A stretch of DNA of 64,000 nucleotides from the NCBI GenBank assembly GCA_900542015.1, contig UQLY01000011.1, forward strand, positions 1 to 64,000. Direction: 5' to 3'. The DNA comes from an uncultured Lachnospiraceae bacterium (GTDB taxonomy: Bacteria; Bacillota; Clostridia; Lachnospirales; Lachnospiraceae). Below the pieces are notes generated by a model, which was not told where the DNA came from, made no database searches, and was given only the letters and a program-made list of their open reading frames with translations. The translations under genes and the position numbers were made by a program. This document shows positions 25,573 through 33,517 of this stretch, in pieces; within the stretch, counting starts at the first letter, position 1, and the number at the start of each line of letters is the position of its first letter.

Positions 25573-26081
25573 GTCTACATCCTCCTTTTATTTCCTGCCG
25601 AATTAGTTCAGTCAGGACAGCTTCATAGAAGCATGTAGGTGTACGCCGGTTATTTCAAACCTCCTACTCGCCCCGTACACTTGGGAATTGCAGGCAAGCC
25701 ACTTTCGTGTTCACGACGCTCTTAATAATAAGAACTATCTCCTCTTCTGCCATTGTGAGGATTGGGGCTGTACCCCTTATGGGTTATTATCCTTCCGCAA
25801 CATCCCTACTCCTCTTACCAGATTCATAACCAACTCCTCGTTCTTCTCTTCTCAGTCCATCGAACTACTAATGTGAAAGCTGTGTTTGTATATCCTCAAG
25901 GTGAATGCCCCGGAATTTTCACTTTACTCTCTCGAGTACCGCATTGATTTTGCGGACCTGCAATTGATATTCAATTTTCTGTCCGTTTTCTTCGGACACA
26001 CATATCATAAACCAGAATATTCATTCTGGATATGGACTGGTCCGGTGTATTTCGTCAATATCAAACCAAAAACTGGTGTTT
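25573..26081. other. Non-coding leader of about 0.5 kb between DUF6462 genes and the partition operon
   Basis: No convincing gene is seen on either strand. Two hairpins lie near its upstream end: TGTCCG/CGGACA (25980-25998, loop 7) and CCAGAAT/ATTCTGG (26012-26029, loop 4), the latter extended by CATAT/ATATG. On the minus strand a 29-codon frame (MAEEEIVLIIKSVV, then VACLQFPSVRGE) begins near 25757, but it has no ribosome site. Likely contents are a promoter, a regulatory leader or a DNA site such as a centromere or oriT. I cannot decide which. Confidence 0.5.
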
Positions 26082-26339
26082 CTACTTTTTCATCTTTGTT
26101 TTGTCTACTATGTACTTTGGTAACGGGACTGGATTTTCCCTAAACTGCTCCAAGTATGCTTCAAAAATTTCTGTGTTAATCAATGCTGTATTTCCAACCT
26201 TGTAAACAGCTCCCGCTTTTTTTGCCATTTCCATAATATGACTTCTGCTAATTCCATACACCGCTTGCCCTTCAGCTGCATTCACATACTTCTTAAACAC
26301 TTCCTTTGTGTCCGAATATGATTTATATGAATATCCCAT
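26082..26339 (-). CDS. DUF6462-family protein (excisionase-like), third of three
   Basis: 85 residues with GGAGG 8 nt before ATG 26339. The domain has the pattern KKYVNAAEGQAVYGISRSHI, then MEMAKKAGAVYKVGNTALIN and IFEAYLEQF. It begins like the helix-turn-helix of small excisionase/MerR-like proteins (Y-G-I-S-R-S-H-I as recognition helix). DUF6462 proteins usually stand beside ICE integrases and may act as directionality factors or regulators. It follows the two-domain paralogue by 3 bp. Confidence 0.8.
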   Translation of the reverse strand: MGYSYKSYSDTKEVFKKYVNAAEGQAVYGISRSHIMEMAKKAGAVYKVGNTALINTEIFEAYLEQFRENPVPLPKYIVDKTKMKK

Positions 26340-26342
26340 TCT

Positions 26343-26789
26343 CTAATCCTCCTTCCATAAAGGATGTTTCATTTCCACAGGTTTCTCCCTGAATTGCTCC
26401 ATGTATTCATCAAATACATCCAGTCGTACAAGAACCTTGCTTCCTTTACTATCGCCCACCTTATAAACAGCTCCCGCTGCTCTTGCCATCTCGATAAATC
26501 GATTGCGTCCAATATTATAAATAAGTGTTCCTTCACCTACCCTTACATATTTACGCTGAATAAGTTTTGATGTTCTACCAACTTTTGTTAAATGCTTCAT
26601 ATATTCCTCCAAAGGTTCAATCTTAATTAATCGTATTTTAGATAGCTGATACACTGCTCCTGCTGCTTTTGCATATGCAATAACAAGCGTTTCATCTAAT
26701 CCAAAATAATGTGCAGCTTCTTCATATCTTACAAATCGTTTCATCATATTCGATGCCTCATTTCCACGAGGCGATAAAATCACTGACAT
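26343..26789 (-). CDS. Two-domain DUF6462 protein (excisionase-like), second of three
   Basis: 148 residues with two tandem DUF6462 units: residues 17-62 (RFVRYEEAAHYFGLDETLVI, AKAAGAVYQLSKIRLIKIEP) and 80-140 (KYVRVGEGTLIYNIGRNRFI, ARAAGAVYKVGDSKGSKVLV, FDEYMEQF). The first unit is more diverged. The start used is ATG 26789 with an AGGTGAG site; an internal Met pair near residue 15 is possible. A protein with two helix-turn-helix units could bind repeated sites such as those at 27,173-27,201. Confidence 0.78.
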   Translation of the reverse strand: MSVILSPRGNEASNMMKRFVRYEEAAHYFGLDETLVIAYAKAAGAVYQLSKIRLIKIEPLEEYMKHLTKVGRTSKLIQRKYVRVGEGTLIYNIGRNRFIEMARAAGAVYKVGDSKGSKVLVRLDVFDEYMEQFREKPVEMKHPLWKED

Positions 26790-26797
26790 ATGCTCAC

Positions 26798-27016
26798 CTA
26801 CTTATAAAAATCATCTTCAACAATTCTGAATGTTTCTAAGTACTCATCAAGAATTTCTGTATTTACTAAAACCAATTGACCAACCTTATAACATGCTTTT
26901 GCATCTTTCGCTAATTCCTGAAATTTACTTAAACCCATACTATACATCTTGGCTCCTTCCGCATATCTCACAAACTTCTGCATATTTCTTTTATTTGATG
27001 ATTCTTTACCTGTCAT
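26798..27016 (-). CDS. DUF6462-family protein (excisionase-like), first of three
   Basis: 72 residues from ATG 27016, 8 nt after AAGGAG; the longer frame to 27127 crosses an inverted repeat and lacks a ribosome site. QKFVRYAEGAKMYSMGLSKF, ELAKDAKACYKVGQLVLVNT and LDEYLETF define the DUF6462 unit. It is the gene nearest to the presumed element end at lysS. In related ICEs an integrase often stands near such a gene; here none is between it and lysS. Confidence 0.78.
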   Translation of the reverse strand: MTGKESSNKRNMQKFVRYAEGAKMYSMGLSKFQELAKDAKACYKVGQLVLVNTEILDEYLETFRIVEDDFYK

Positions 27017-27056
27017 ACCACTTGCTCCTTTCGATTGTTTTTTCCATAACGCAAAA

Positions 27057-27094
27057 AGAGGATACTTTCTAAATTTCTTTAGAAAATATCCTCT
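27057..27094 (-). terminator. Long inverted repeat with T run upstream of the DUF6462 genes
   Basis: Two 17-nt arms (27057-27073 and 27078-27094) pair with one mismatch around a 4-nt loop. On the minus strand the stem is followed by T5 (27057-27053), so it could stop transcripts from lysS entering the ICE, or act as an attenuator for the DUF6462 genes about 40 nt downstream. Confidence 0.6.
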
Positions 27095-27169
27095 AAGTAG
27101 TGCTAATCTTTTAATTTTGCTTTTCAATAAGATTGTAAATCCTTGTACACTCTTTGTTATGACTATTGC

Positions 27170-27238
27170 TTTTAGTGGTCAAAATAGTGGTCAATTGACC
27201 ATCCGACACCCCGCAAACCCGCATAAACACTGGGTTTT
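27170..27238. other. Candidate ICE attachment region at the lysS 3' end
   Basis: Directly after the lysS stop the sequence holds two direct copies of TAGTGGTCAA (27173-27182 and 27185-27194, 12 bp apart) and the perfect palindrome TGGTCAATTGACCA (27188-27201). ICE genes begin on one side and housekeeping genes on the other. Such clustered short repeats are typical arm or core sites for tyrosine recombinases. The exact crossover is not determined because the other end is outside the window. Confidence 0.55.
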
Positions 27239-28738
27239 TTATTTCTCCTGACGCATTGTCGGGAACAACAGCACATCCCTGATCGCCGGCGAATTGGTCA
27301 ACAGCATAACCAGCCTGTCGATGCCGTATCCGATGCCGCCTGTGGGAGGCATACCGATTTCCAGCGCGTTCATGAAATCCTCGTCAGTTGTGTTCGCTTC
27401 CTCATCGCCGGCGGCAAGCGCTGCCTCCTGCGCTTTGAAACGCTCCCTCTGGTCGATGGGATCGTTTAATTCGGAATAAGCGTTGCACATTTCCCTTGCG
27501 GTAATGAACAGCTCGAAACGCTCCACATAATCCGGCTTGTCCGGTTTTCTCTTGGTAAGCGGACTGATCTCAACGGGATGATCCATAATAAAGGTGGGCT
27601 GGATCAAATGCTCCTCTACAAACTCTTCAAAGAACAGATTCAGAATGTCGCCCTTAGTATGCCGTTCCTCATAGTGGATTTCCTTCTCGTCAGCCAGTTT
27701 CTTAGCCGCCGCGGTATCCGGCACTTCATCAAAATCAATGCCCGTATACTTTTTAACCGCTTCGATCATGGTCATTCTCTCAAAGGGCTTGCCCAGGTCA
27801 ATCATATATTCGCCGTAAGGCACCGTTGTCGTGCCGCAAACTTCCTGCGCCACATGACGGAACATATTTTCCGTCAGATCCATCATGCCGTTATAATCGG
27901 TGTAAGCCTGATACAACTCCATCAGCGTAAATTCCGGGTTATGCCTCGTATCCAAGCCCTCGTTACGGAATACGCGACCGATTTCGTATACTCTCTCCAA
28001 ACCGCCTACGATCAGCCTCTTTAAATAAAGCTCCAAAGAAATACGCAGCTTGACGTCCTCGTCCAGAGAATTGTAATGTGTTTCAAAAGGTCTTGCCGCA
28101 GCGCCGCCCGCATTTGCCACCAGCATAGGCGTCTCAACCTCCATAAAGCCCTGACCGTCCAGAAATCTTCTGATGGAAGAAATGATCTGAGAACGCTTTA
28201 CAAAGGTCTCCTTTACTTCTTCATTCATGATCAGGTCCGTATATCTCTGACGGTAACGGATATCCGTATTGGTCAGACCATGGTATTTTTCCGGCAAAAT
28301 CTGTAAGCTCTTGGAAAGCAGAGTCACGCTTGCGGCGTGGATGGAAATTTCCCCGGTCTTGGTCTTGAATACTTCTCCGGTAATTCCCACAATATCGCCC
28401 ACGTCATATTTTTTAAAATCGGCGTAGGATTCTTCGCCGATGCTGTCTCTTGCCACATATGACTGGATATTTCCTTTTAAATCCTGCACATTGCAAAAAG
28501 AAGCTTTTCCCATGACGCGTTTGGACATAATACGTCCCGCAACGGTTACGCTCTTTCCTTCCAGTTCTTCAAAGTGTTCCTTGATATCCCTGCTGTGATG
28601 GGTCACGTCAAATTTTGTAATCTTAAAAGGATCTTTTCCCGCCTCCTGCAGAGCGGCGAGTTTTTCACGTCGCACCTTCAGAAGCTGGTTGATATCCTGT
28701 TCCTTCGGCTGGTTATTCTGATTGTTCTGTTCTGCCAT
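27239..28738 (-). CDS. lysS: Lysine--tRNA ligase (class II)
   Basis: 499 residues from ATG 28738, with AGGAG 7 nt upstream. It charges tRNA-Lys. An N-terminal OB-fold anticodon-binding domain (about 60-150: VTVAGRIMSKRVMGKASFC) is followed by the class II core. Motif 2 is FRNEGLDTRHNPEFTLMELY, and motif 3 is GGIGYGIDRLVMLLTN near the C-terminus. Length is normal. The ICE begins right after its stop codon, so its 3' end may be the integration target; the protein looks intact (it ends FPTMRQEK). Confidence 0.97.
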   Translation of the reverse strand: MAEQNNQNNQPKEQDINQLLKVRREKLAALQEAGKDPFKITKFDVTHHSRDIKEHFEELEGKSVTVAGRIMSKRVMGKASFCNVQDLKGNIQSYVARDSIGEESYADFKKYDVGDIVGITGEVFKTKTGEISIHAASVTLLSKSLQILPEKYHGLTNTDIRYRQRYTDLIMNEEVKETFVKRSQIISSIRRFLDGQGFMEVETPMLVANAGGAAARPFETHYNSLDEDVKLRISLELYLKRLIVGGLERVYEIGRVFRNEGLDTRHNPEFTLMELYQAYTDYNGMMDLTENMFRHVAQEVCGTTTVPYGEYMIDLGKPFERMTMIEAVKKYTGIDFDEVPDTAAAKKLADEKEIHYEERHTKGDILNLFFEEFVEEHLIQPTFIMDHPVEISPLTKRKPDKPDYVERFELFITAREMCNAYSELNDPIDQRERFKAQEAALAAGDEEANTTDEDFMNALEIGMPPTGGIGYGIDRLVMLLTNSPAIRDVLLFPTMRQEK

Positions 28739-28780
28739 TTCTTTTCTCCTGTTACTCCCGATTTCTTCCTGCAACCGTTT

Positions 28781-29269
28781 TTATACCTCGGATGCCCTCT
28801 GAATCTCCAACACTTTATATTTCAACTCGCCTGCCGGCACCTCAACTTTTACGGTATCTCCTACCTTCGCCCCGATCAGCGCTCTTCCCACGGGAGACTC
28901 GTTGGAGATTTTGCCCTTTAAGCTGTTTGCTTCCGTTGAGCCGACAATTTTATAAGTCATATCCTGTTTCATTTCCATATCTTTGATCTTAACGACGCAG
29001 CCGATATTGATTTTATCCAAATCTACTTCGTCCTCTACGACAACTTCGGCATTTTTTAAGATTTTTTCCAATTCTTCGATACGAGCCTCGATATCGCGCT
29101 GCTCGTCTTTTGCCGCATCGTATTCGGCGTTTTCGGATAAGTCGCCCTGTTCTCTCGCTTCCTTGATCTTCTGCGCCACTTCTTTTCTTTTGACAACCTT
29201 CAGATCATGTAACTCATCTTCGTATTTTTTCAGACCTTCGTACGTTAAAATATTTTTCTTTGCTTCCAT
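28781..29269 (-). CDS. greA: Transcription elongation factor GreA
   Basis: 162 residues, normal for the family. It rescues backtracked RNA polymerase by stimulating transcript cleavage. An N-terminal coiled coil (about 1-75) carries the tip motif DLSENAEYDAAKDEQ, with the acidic residues that reach into the polymerase channel. The C-terminal FKBP-like domain holds the closing motif SPVGRALIGAKVGDTVKVEV. lysS follows after about 40 nt in the same direction, a common clostridial pair. Confidence 0.97.
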   Translation of the reverse strand: MEAKKNILTYEGLKKYEDELHDLKVVKRKEVAQKIKEAREQGDLSENAEYDAAKDEQRDIEARIEELEKILKNAEVVVEDEVDLDKINIGCVVKIKDMEMKQDMTYKIVGSTEANSLKGKISNESPVGRALIGAKVGDTVKVEVPAGELKYKVLEIQRASEV

Positions 29270-29337
29270 GAGATATCCTTCTTTCTACAGGTTATGAGCA
29301 TATATCAGCAGATACACTACCCTAATTAACTATGGTA

Positions 29338-30234
29338 TTATACCTTATTATGAAAAGCTCTGTCAAGGCTGGCGGCACAGGAATCAAATTTGACGTTTTC
29401 GCCCATCCGGCGTATGCTCCTGATTTTTTTCTGTCCCGCATAAACGGAAAAAAAGCGGCAGCCTTTCCGGCACGGCGTATGCTCTTCAAAGGGAAGAAGC
29501 GTACAGTCCAAAATATAATCGCACAGCTTTACTTCCCCCATGCTTTTTGTAACCGTGACGGCAAGCCCGAACTGTTCCCACGCATCCTCCGCCAGCTCCC
29601 GGTACATGGCGGGTTCCCTGGTAAAGACCGTCAGATAATTCATCCTGTCATAGTATTGCCGGATCAAAGCGATCAAATCCCTGCGCGACAGCGCGTTTCC
29701 TTCTATGATACCGATGCGCGTGCGTTTATCAAATGTCACCTGTTCCAAAAAATCCCATGCAAAGTAAAGGCGCAGGCTATAGGGATAGTCCTGGTCAGAG
29801 GTCATTTCATAGGTATTACAGACAATTTTTACAGGGTATTCCTGTCCCCTGTTATCCTCCGCTTCCACAGTTTCCTGTTCCCTTACGGGTGCGCCCGCCT
29901 CAATTTTTACAGCAAATTTTTTTATCTTTCTTTCAATCTGCCATTGTACAATGCCGTTGCCTTTCCCGGTTTTCGGTGCGCTTTCCATAAACAGGCAGGT
30001 AATATCCTCCGTTCTTTCTTCCTTCCTTCCGTTTCCTACGGCGCCGTAAGTATAGCTGTTTTGCACCTCGGGTTCCCATTGCCAAAGGGTTTTTATCCTG
30101 CTGAAAAAATTTCCCGCCAGCGGTTCTCTGGGCGGGAAACACAAAATATATTCTTTTTTCGGTGGCTTTTCCACAAGCTGGTCATCCCATTCCTCGTCCG
30201 TACGGGTCTGTTTTCGGAATAATTTCTGCTTCAT
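29338..30234 (-). CDS. Uncharacterised Lachnospiraceae-type protein
   Basis: 298 residues with no signal peptide, membrane segment or motif that I recognise. The N-terminus is basic; the middle is rich in Glu and Lys (QWQIERKIKKFAVKIEAG). The C-terminal half (TRIGIIEGNALSRRDLIALI, NYLTVFTREPAMYRELAEDA, CDYILDCTLLPF) reads like a Rossmann-type fold that looks up and marks something, with no clear catalytic residue. The ribosome site is weak. A plus-strand frame of similar length overlaps it; I chose the minus strand because the neighbours run that way and the composition is protein-like. Confidence 0.7.
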   Translation of the reverse strand: MKQKLFRKQTRTDEEWDDQLVEKPPKKEYILCFPPREPLAGNFFSRIKTLWQWEPEVQNSYTYGAVGNGRKEERTEDITCLFMESAPKTGKGNGIVQWQIERKIKKFAVKIEAGAPVREQETVEAEDNRGQEYPVKIVCNTYEMTSDQDYPYSLRLYFAWDFLEQVTFDKRTRIGIIEGNALSRRDLIALIRQYYDRMNYLTVFTREPAMYRELAEDAWEQFGLAVTVTKSMGEVKLCDYILDCTLLPFEEHTPCRKGCRFFSVYAGQKKIRSIRRMGENVKFDSCAASLDRAFHNKV

Positions 30235-30281
30235 ACTAACAATTTATGTTTTGCAGAAGGATTTATGCCGCTTATCCCGGT

Positions 30282-31265
30282 TTATTTGCAGGCAAACAAT
30301 GCGTTTACGCTATCCGTCAGCTGCTCCAGCGTCTCCATTTCATTGATTCTGCCCCTGAACGCGGCGGAATTTTTCATACCGGACGTATACCAGGATATAT
30401 GTTTTCTCATTTCCCTGACCGCCAGGTATTCTCCCTTATATTTTACCATCAAAGCCGCATGTTCCAGTATGGTCTGCCGTATCTGTTCCGGGTCCGCCGG
30501 CTCCGGGAGGGTTCCTTTTGTTAAATATTCGTGGATTTGTCTGAAAATCCAGGGATTTCCCCTTGCCGCCCTTCCGACCATCACGCCGTCGCATCCGGTT
30601 TCATCCATCATTCTCTTAGCGCTGTACGGATCTGTGACGTCCCCGTTTCCGATAACCGGAATAGACACCGCCTCTTTTACCTGTCTGATGATATCCCAAT
30701 CCGCCTTCCCGCTGTAATACTGTTCTCTGGTCCGTCCGTGTACGGCAATTGCGGCAATACCGCTGTCCTCGGCTATTTTCGCCATTTCCACCGCGTTGAT
30801 ATGCTCCTCGTCAAAGCCTTTTCGGATTTTGACCGTAACGGGCTTTTTGACCGCCCTGACCACAGAAGACATGATATCGCCTGCAAGCCGGGGATTCTTC
30901 ATTAGCGCAGAGCCTTCCCCGTTGTTGACGACTTTGGGAACCGGGCACCCCATATTGATATCCAGAATAGAAAACGGTCTTTCCTCTATTCTTTTTGCCA
31001 TTTCTCCCATCAATTCCGGTTCCGAACCGAAAAGCTGAAGGGAAACCGGCGTTTCCTCCGGATGAATCTCAAGCAGAGCCTCGGTATTGCGGTTATGATA
31101 ATAAATCGCTTTGGCGCTGACCATTTCCATGCACAGCAATCCCGCCCCCTTCCTTCTGCATAACAAACGAAATGGCAGGTCTGTTACGCCTGCCATGGGA
31201 GCCAGAATTACGGGACTGTCTATGGTTATATTTCCGATTTGCAAGGTTTTCATAGATTGTTCCAT
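30282..31265 (-). CDS. dusB: tRNA-dihydrouridine synthase (DusB family)
   Basis: About 327 residues from the Met codon near 31265 (GGAG about 9 nt upstream); a Met four codons later is also possible. It reduces uridine in tRNA to dihydrouridine with FMN and NADPH. The TIM-barrel start VILAPMAGVTDLPFRLLCRR is the FMN-binding segment. NMGCPVPKVVNNGEGSALM holds the active-site Cys, and AVHGRTREQYYSG and PVIGNGDV follow. The gene comes after coaX in the same direction, as often seen in Firmicutes. Confidence 0.95.
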   Translation of the reverse strand: MEQSMKTLQIGNITIDSPVILAPMAGVTDLPFRLLCRRKGAGLLCMEMVSAKAIYYHNRNTEALLEIHPEETPVSLQLFGSEPELMGEMAKRIEERPFSILDINMGCPVPKVVNNGEGSALMKNPRLAGDIMSSVVRAVKKPVTVKIRKGFDEEHINAVEMAKIAEDSGIAAIAVHGRTREQYYSGKADWDIIRQVKEAVSIPVIGNGDVTDPYSAKRMMDETGCDGVMVGRAARGNPWIFRQIHEYLTKGTLPEPADPEQIRQTILEHAALMVKYKGEYLAVREMRKHISWYTSGMKNSAAFRGRINEMETLEQLTDSVNALFACK

Positions 31266-31281
31266 TGATTGTTTCTCCGCG

Positions 31282-32064
31282 TTACTTACTCTTCGTTCTT
31301 TTGTTGCGCTCATAAATCAGACGAAGCCCTTCCAGCGTCAGGAACGGATCGTAGACCTGAATCGCATCGGTTTCATCCGCAATGATCCTGCCCAAGCCTC
31401 CGGTAGCAATGACTTTCAGATCGGCATATCCCGATTCTTTCTTAAACTGTTCGATGATATATTCCGTCTGACCGATCTGTCCGTACACAAGTCCCGCCTG
31501 CATACTCACAATCGTTTCTCCCGCCAGAATGGACTTCGGTTTTTTGATCTCGATTTCCGGCAGCTTTGCGGCGGATTCCCAAAGTGCCTTTGCGCTGATA
31601 CGGATGCCCGGCGCGGTTACTCCCGCCGTGAATCTGCCGTCCTCCGTAATCAGGTCGTAGGTCGTCGCCGTTCCGAAATCCAGCACAAGCGCGGGTCCGC
31701 CGTACTTTTCATAACCCGCTACCAGATCGACGATCCTGTCCGCTCCGATCTGACGGGGGTTCTCCGTTGCAATATGGATTCCCGTTTTCGTACCGGGTCC
31801 GATAATAATCGGCGTGCTCTTGATATAACGCGCCATGGCATTTTCCAGTGCGTGCATGACATTGGGTACTACGCTTGCGATAATGCTGCCCTGAATCTGT
31901 TCTACCTCGATCCGGTTGCTGTTTAAAAGTTCCCGTATCATAATGCCGTATTCATCTGAAGTCCGCGGTATTTTGGTCGTCATGCGAAAGGTGGTCAACA
32001 ACTTTTCTCCTTCATAGACGCCGAAGGCAATATTGGTATTTCCCACATCAACTACTAAAATCAT
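31282..32064 (-). CDS. coaX: Type III pantothenate kinase
   Basis: 260 residues. It catalyses the first step of CoA synthesis (pantothenate phosphorylation). Family motifs: DVGNTNIAFGVY at the start (phosphate binding), GADRIVDLVAGYEKYG, LVLDFGTATTYDLI and APGIRISAKAL. Its ATG overlaps the stop of the upstream DUF6145 gene (ATGA), so the two are translationally coupled. Length is normal. Confidence 0.96.
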   Translation of the reverse strand: MILVVDVGNTNIAFGVYEGEKLLTTFRMTTKIPRTSDEYGIMIRELLNSNRIEVEQIQGSIIASVVPNVMHALENAMARYIKSTPIIIGPGTKTGIHIATENPRQIGADRIVDLVAGYEKYGGPALVLDFGTATTYDLITEDGRFTAGVTAPGIRISAKALWESAAKLPEIEIKKPKSILAGETIVSMQAGLVYGQIGQTEYIIEQFKKESGYADLKVIATGGLGRIIADETDAIQVYDPFLTLEGLRLIYERNKRTKSK

Positions 32065-32501
32065 TCTTCTTCCTCCAATAATTCTCCCGGGTTCTCCTTT
32101 AAAACGAACACCTTATAATACAAACTCAGAGACTCAAACATTTCCTGCCTTGTCCTCTTGATCTCGGCGACCATCAGCCCTGCGGAAATGTCGTCATACA
32201 ACAGGTCGTCTTCCGCCGCTTCCGTCTCGATGGTAATATCTCCGTCTTCCTCAAACACAATTTTGAAAATGCCTCCGACCTCCTGTGCAAACAATACGCT
32301 GATGATATGCAGTTCGTTCTGTATGGATTCCGGCAGCGACTGAAACGTTTTATTAAAAAAATATTTCATTTCATATTTATTGGCGGCGCACAAAACCATC
32401 CGTCCGTCGGGCATTCTGCCGTCAGATATGCTTTCCGTCCGCTGTTCTTTTTCTTTCTCTTCGCTGTCCGTTGTCTGTTTCTCCTCGCTCATTTCCTGCA
32501 T
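32061..32501 (-). CDS. DUF6145-like protein
   Basis: 146 residues. After a charged, variable N-terminus (1-33) comes RMVLCAANKYEMKYFFNKTF, ESIQNELHIISVLFAQEVGG and a short acidic tail. The pattern matches DUF6145, a small protein restricted, as I recall, to Lachnospiraceae and close relatives. It overlaps coaX by 4 bp. The function is not known. The genuine start may be the Met four codons in. Confidence 0.78.
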   Translation of the reverse strand: MQEMSEEKQTTDSEEKEKEQRTESISDGRMPDGRMVLCAANKYEMKYFFNKTFQSLPESIQNELHIISVLFAQEVGGIFKIVFEEDGDITIETEAAEDDLLYDDISAGLMVAEIKRTRQEMFESLSLYYKVFVLKENPGELLEEEE

Positions 32502-32522
32502 CCCTGCTTTCTGTCAATTGCT

Positions 32523-33503
32523 TTATACATATCCGTAAACGCCTCTGACGCTGACCTCTCCCGCATATACCGTTTCTACGGTACCGTCCTGCCGTTCCAC
32601 CAGAAGCTGTCCCTTTTTGTCAATTCCCCTTGCCGTTCCCTCAAATTCATTCTGCGGGTCCAGCACTTTGACCGCCGCATCTTTGTTGACCAGCCTTTTG
32701 TTATAATCCTCCATCAGCAAAGATAAATCCATGGTCTGTATAAACTTTTCGTAATAGCTTTCAAAATATTCCATGGTTTTTGCCACGATCGGCGCGCGCA
32801 GCACGGTTTCTCCCTTCTCCAGATAAAGAGAAGTCGCGGTTTCCCTGATTTCCTCGGGAAACTCTTTGATGTTGACATTGATTCCCGTACCAATGACCAC
32901 GTAATGGATATAGCCTGTCTCCGCGCTCATTTCCGTCAAAATCCCGCAGATCTTCTTTCCGCCGATTACAACGTCGTTGGGCCATTTGATCCGGGTCTGC
33001 AAGCCGCAGGTCTGTTCTACCGCTTCGGCTACGGCAAGGGCGTCGATCAGCGTGACCATCGGCGCCAGGTCCGGTTGAAATTCCGGTCTCAAGCCAAGGG
33101 TCATATAAATATTGGTGCCGGGCGGAGACTGCCAGCTCCTGCCCCTTCTGCCTCTGCCCTGCTTCTGCTCTCCTCCGACAACAAGCACGCCCTCCGGCGC
33201 GCCTTCCTCCATCAGCCGCTTGACCTGCAGATTGGTTGAATCCGTGGACTCATAGTAATAAAGCTCCCTGCCCGCCCATTTGGTATGCAGGCGGCTTTCT
33301 ATCTCATTTTTATTCAAAACATCCTGCTGTCCCACCAGACGATATCCTTTGTTTGGCACAGCCTCTATTTCATAACCGCTTTCTTTCAGTTGGTTAATTG
33401 CCTTCCAGACCGCCGTCCTCGAAACCGAAAAACGGTTGCACAACTCCTGTCCTGAAATATATCCGTCTTTTTCCCGAAGTAGAGCCAGTATCTCCGCCTT
33501 CAT
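32523..33503 (-). CDS. birA: Bifunctional biotin ligase / biotin operon repressor
   Basis: 326 residues. It attaches biotin to carboxylases and represses biotin genes. An N-terminal winged helix (residues 1-60: KDGYISGQELCNRFSVSRTA) precedes the ligase core. GRGRRGRSWQSPPGTNIYMT is the biotinyl-AMP loop, KWPNDVVIGGKKICGILTE the catalytic Lys region, and the C-terminal SH3-like domain closes it (GTARGIDKKGQLLVERQDG). ATG 33503 follows AAAGGAGAAG. Confidence 0.96.
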   Translation of the reverse strand: MKAEILALLREKDGYISGQELCNRFSVSRTAVWKAINQLKESGYEIEAVPNKGYRLVGQQDVLNKNEIESRLHTKWAGRELYYYESTDSTNLQVKRLMEEGAPEGVLVVGGEQKQGRGRRGRSWQSPPGTNIYMTLGLRPEFQPDLAPMVTLIDALAVAEAVEQTCGLQTRIKWPNDVVIGGKKICGILTEMSAETGYIHYVVIGTGINVNIKEFPEEIRETATSLYLEKGETVLRAPIVAKTMEYFESYYEKFIQTMDLSLLMEDYNKRLVNKDAAVKVLDPQNEFEGTARGIDKKGQLLVERQDGTVETVYAGEVSVRGVYGYV

Positions 33504-33517
33504 ATCCGCTTCTCCTT

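Larger units (their letters stand above)
1..27235. mobile_element. Integrative conjugative element (Tn1549/CTn-like), left end outside the window
   Basis: The stretch carries a type IV secretion set (VirB4, PrgI, VirB6, Maff2, VirD4, PcfB), a relaxase with MobC, a partition pair, a Toprim (DUF3991) protein, DUF5688 and RadC-like proteins and DUF6462 proteins, all on the minus strand. This gene content and order is the known layout of Tn1549 / C. difficile CTn-type ICEs. The right boundary is placed just beyond the 3' end of lysS, where housekeeping genes begin; the exact base is inferred. The left boundary is outside the window and no integrase is visible. A surface adhesin and a DUF1016 nuclease look like cargo. 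Confidence 0.92.

Noticed and set aside
29332..30222. 296-residue plus-strand frame
   Set aside because: It mirrors the 298-residue minus-strand frame almost exactly. The minus frame agrees with the direction of its neighbours and has a normal amino-acid mix; the plus frame has no ribosome site.
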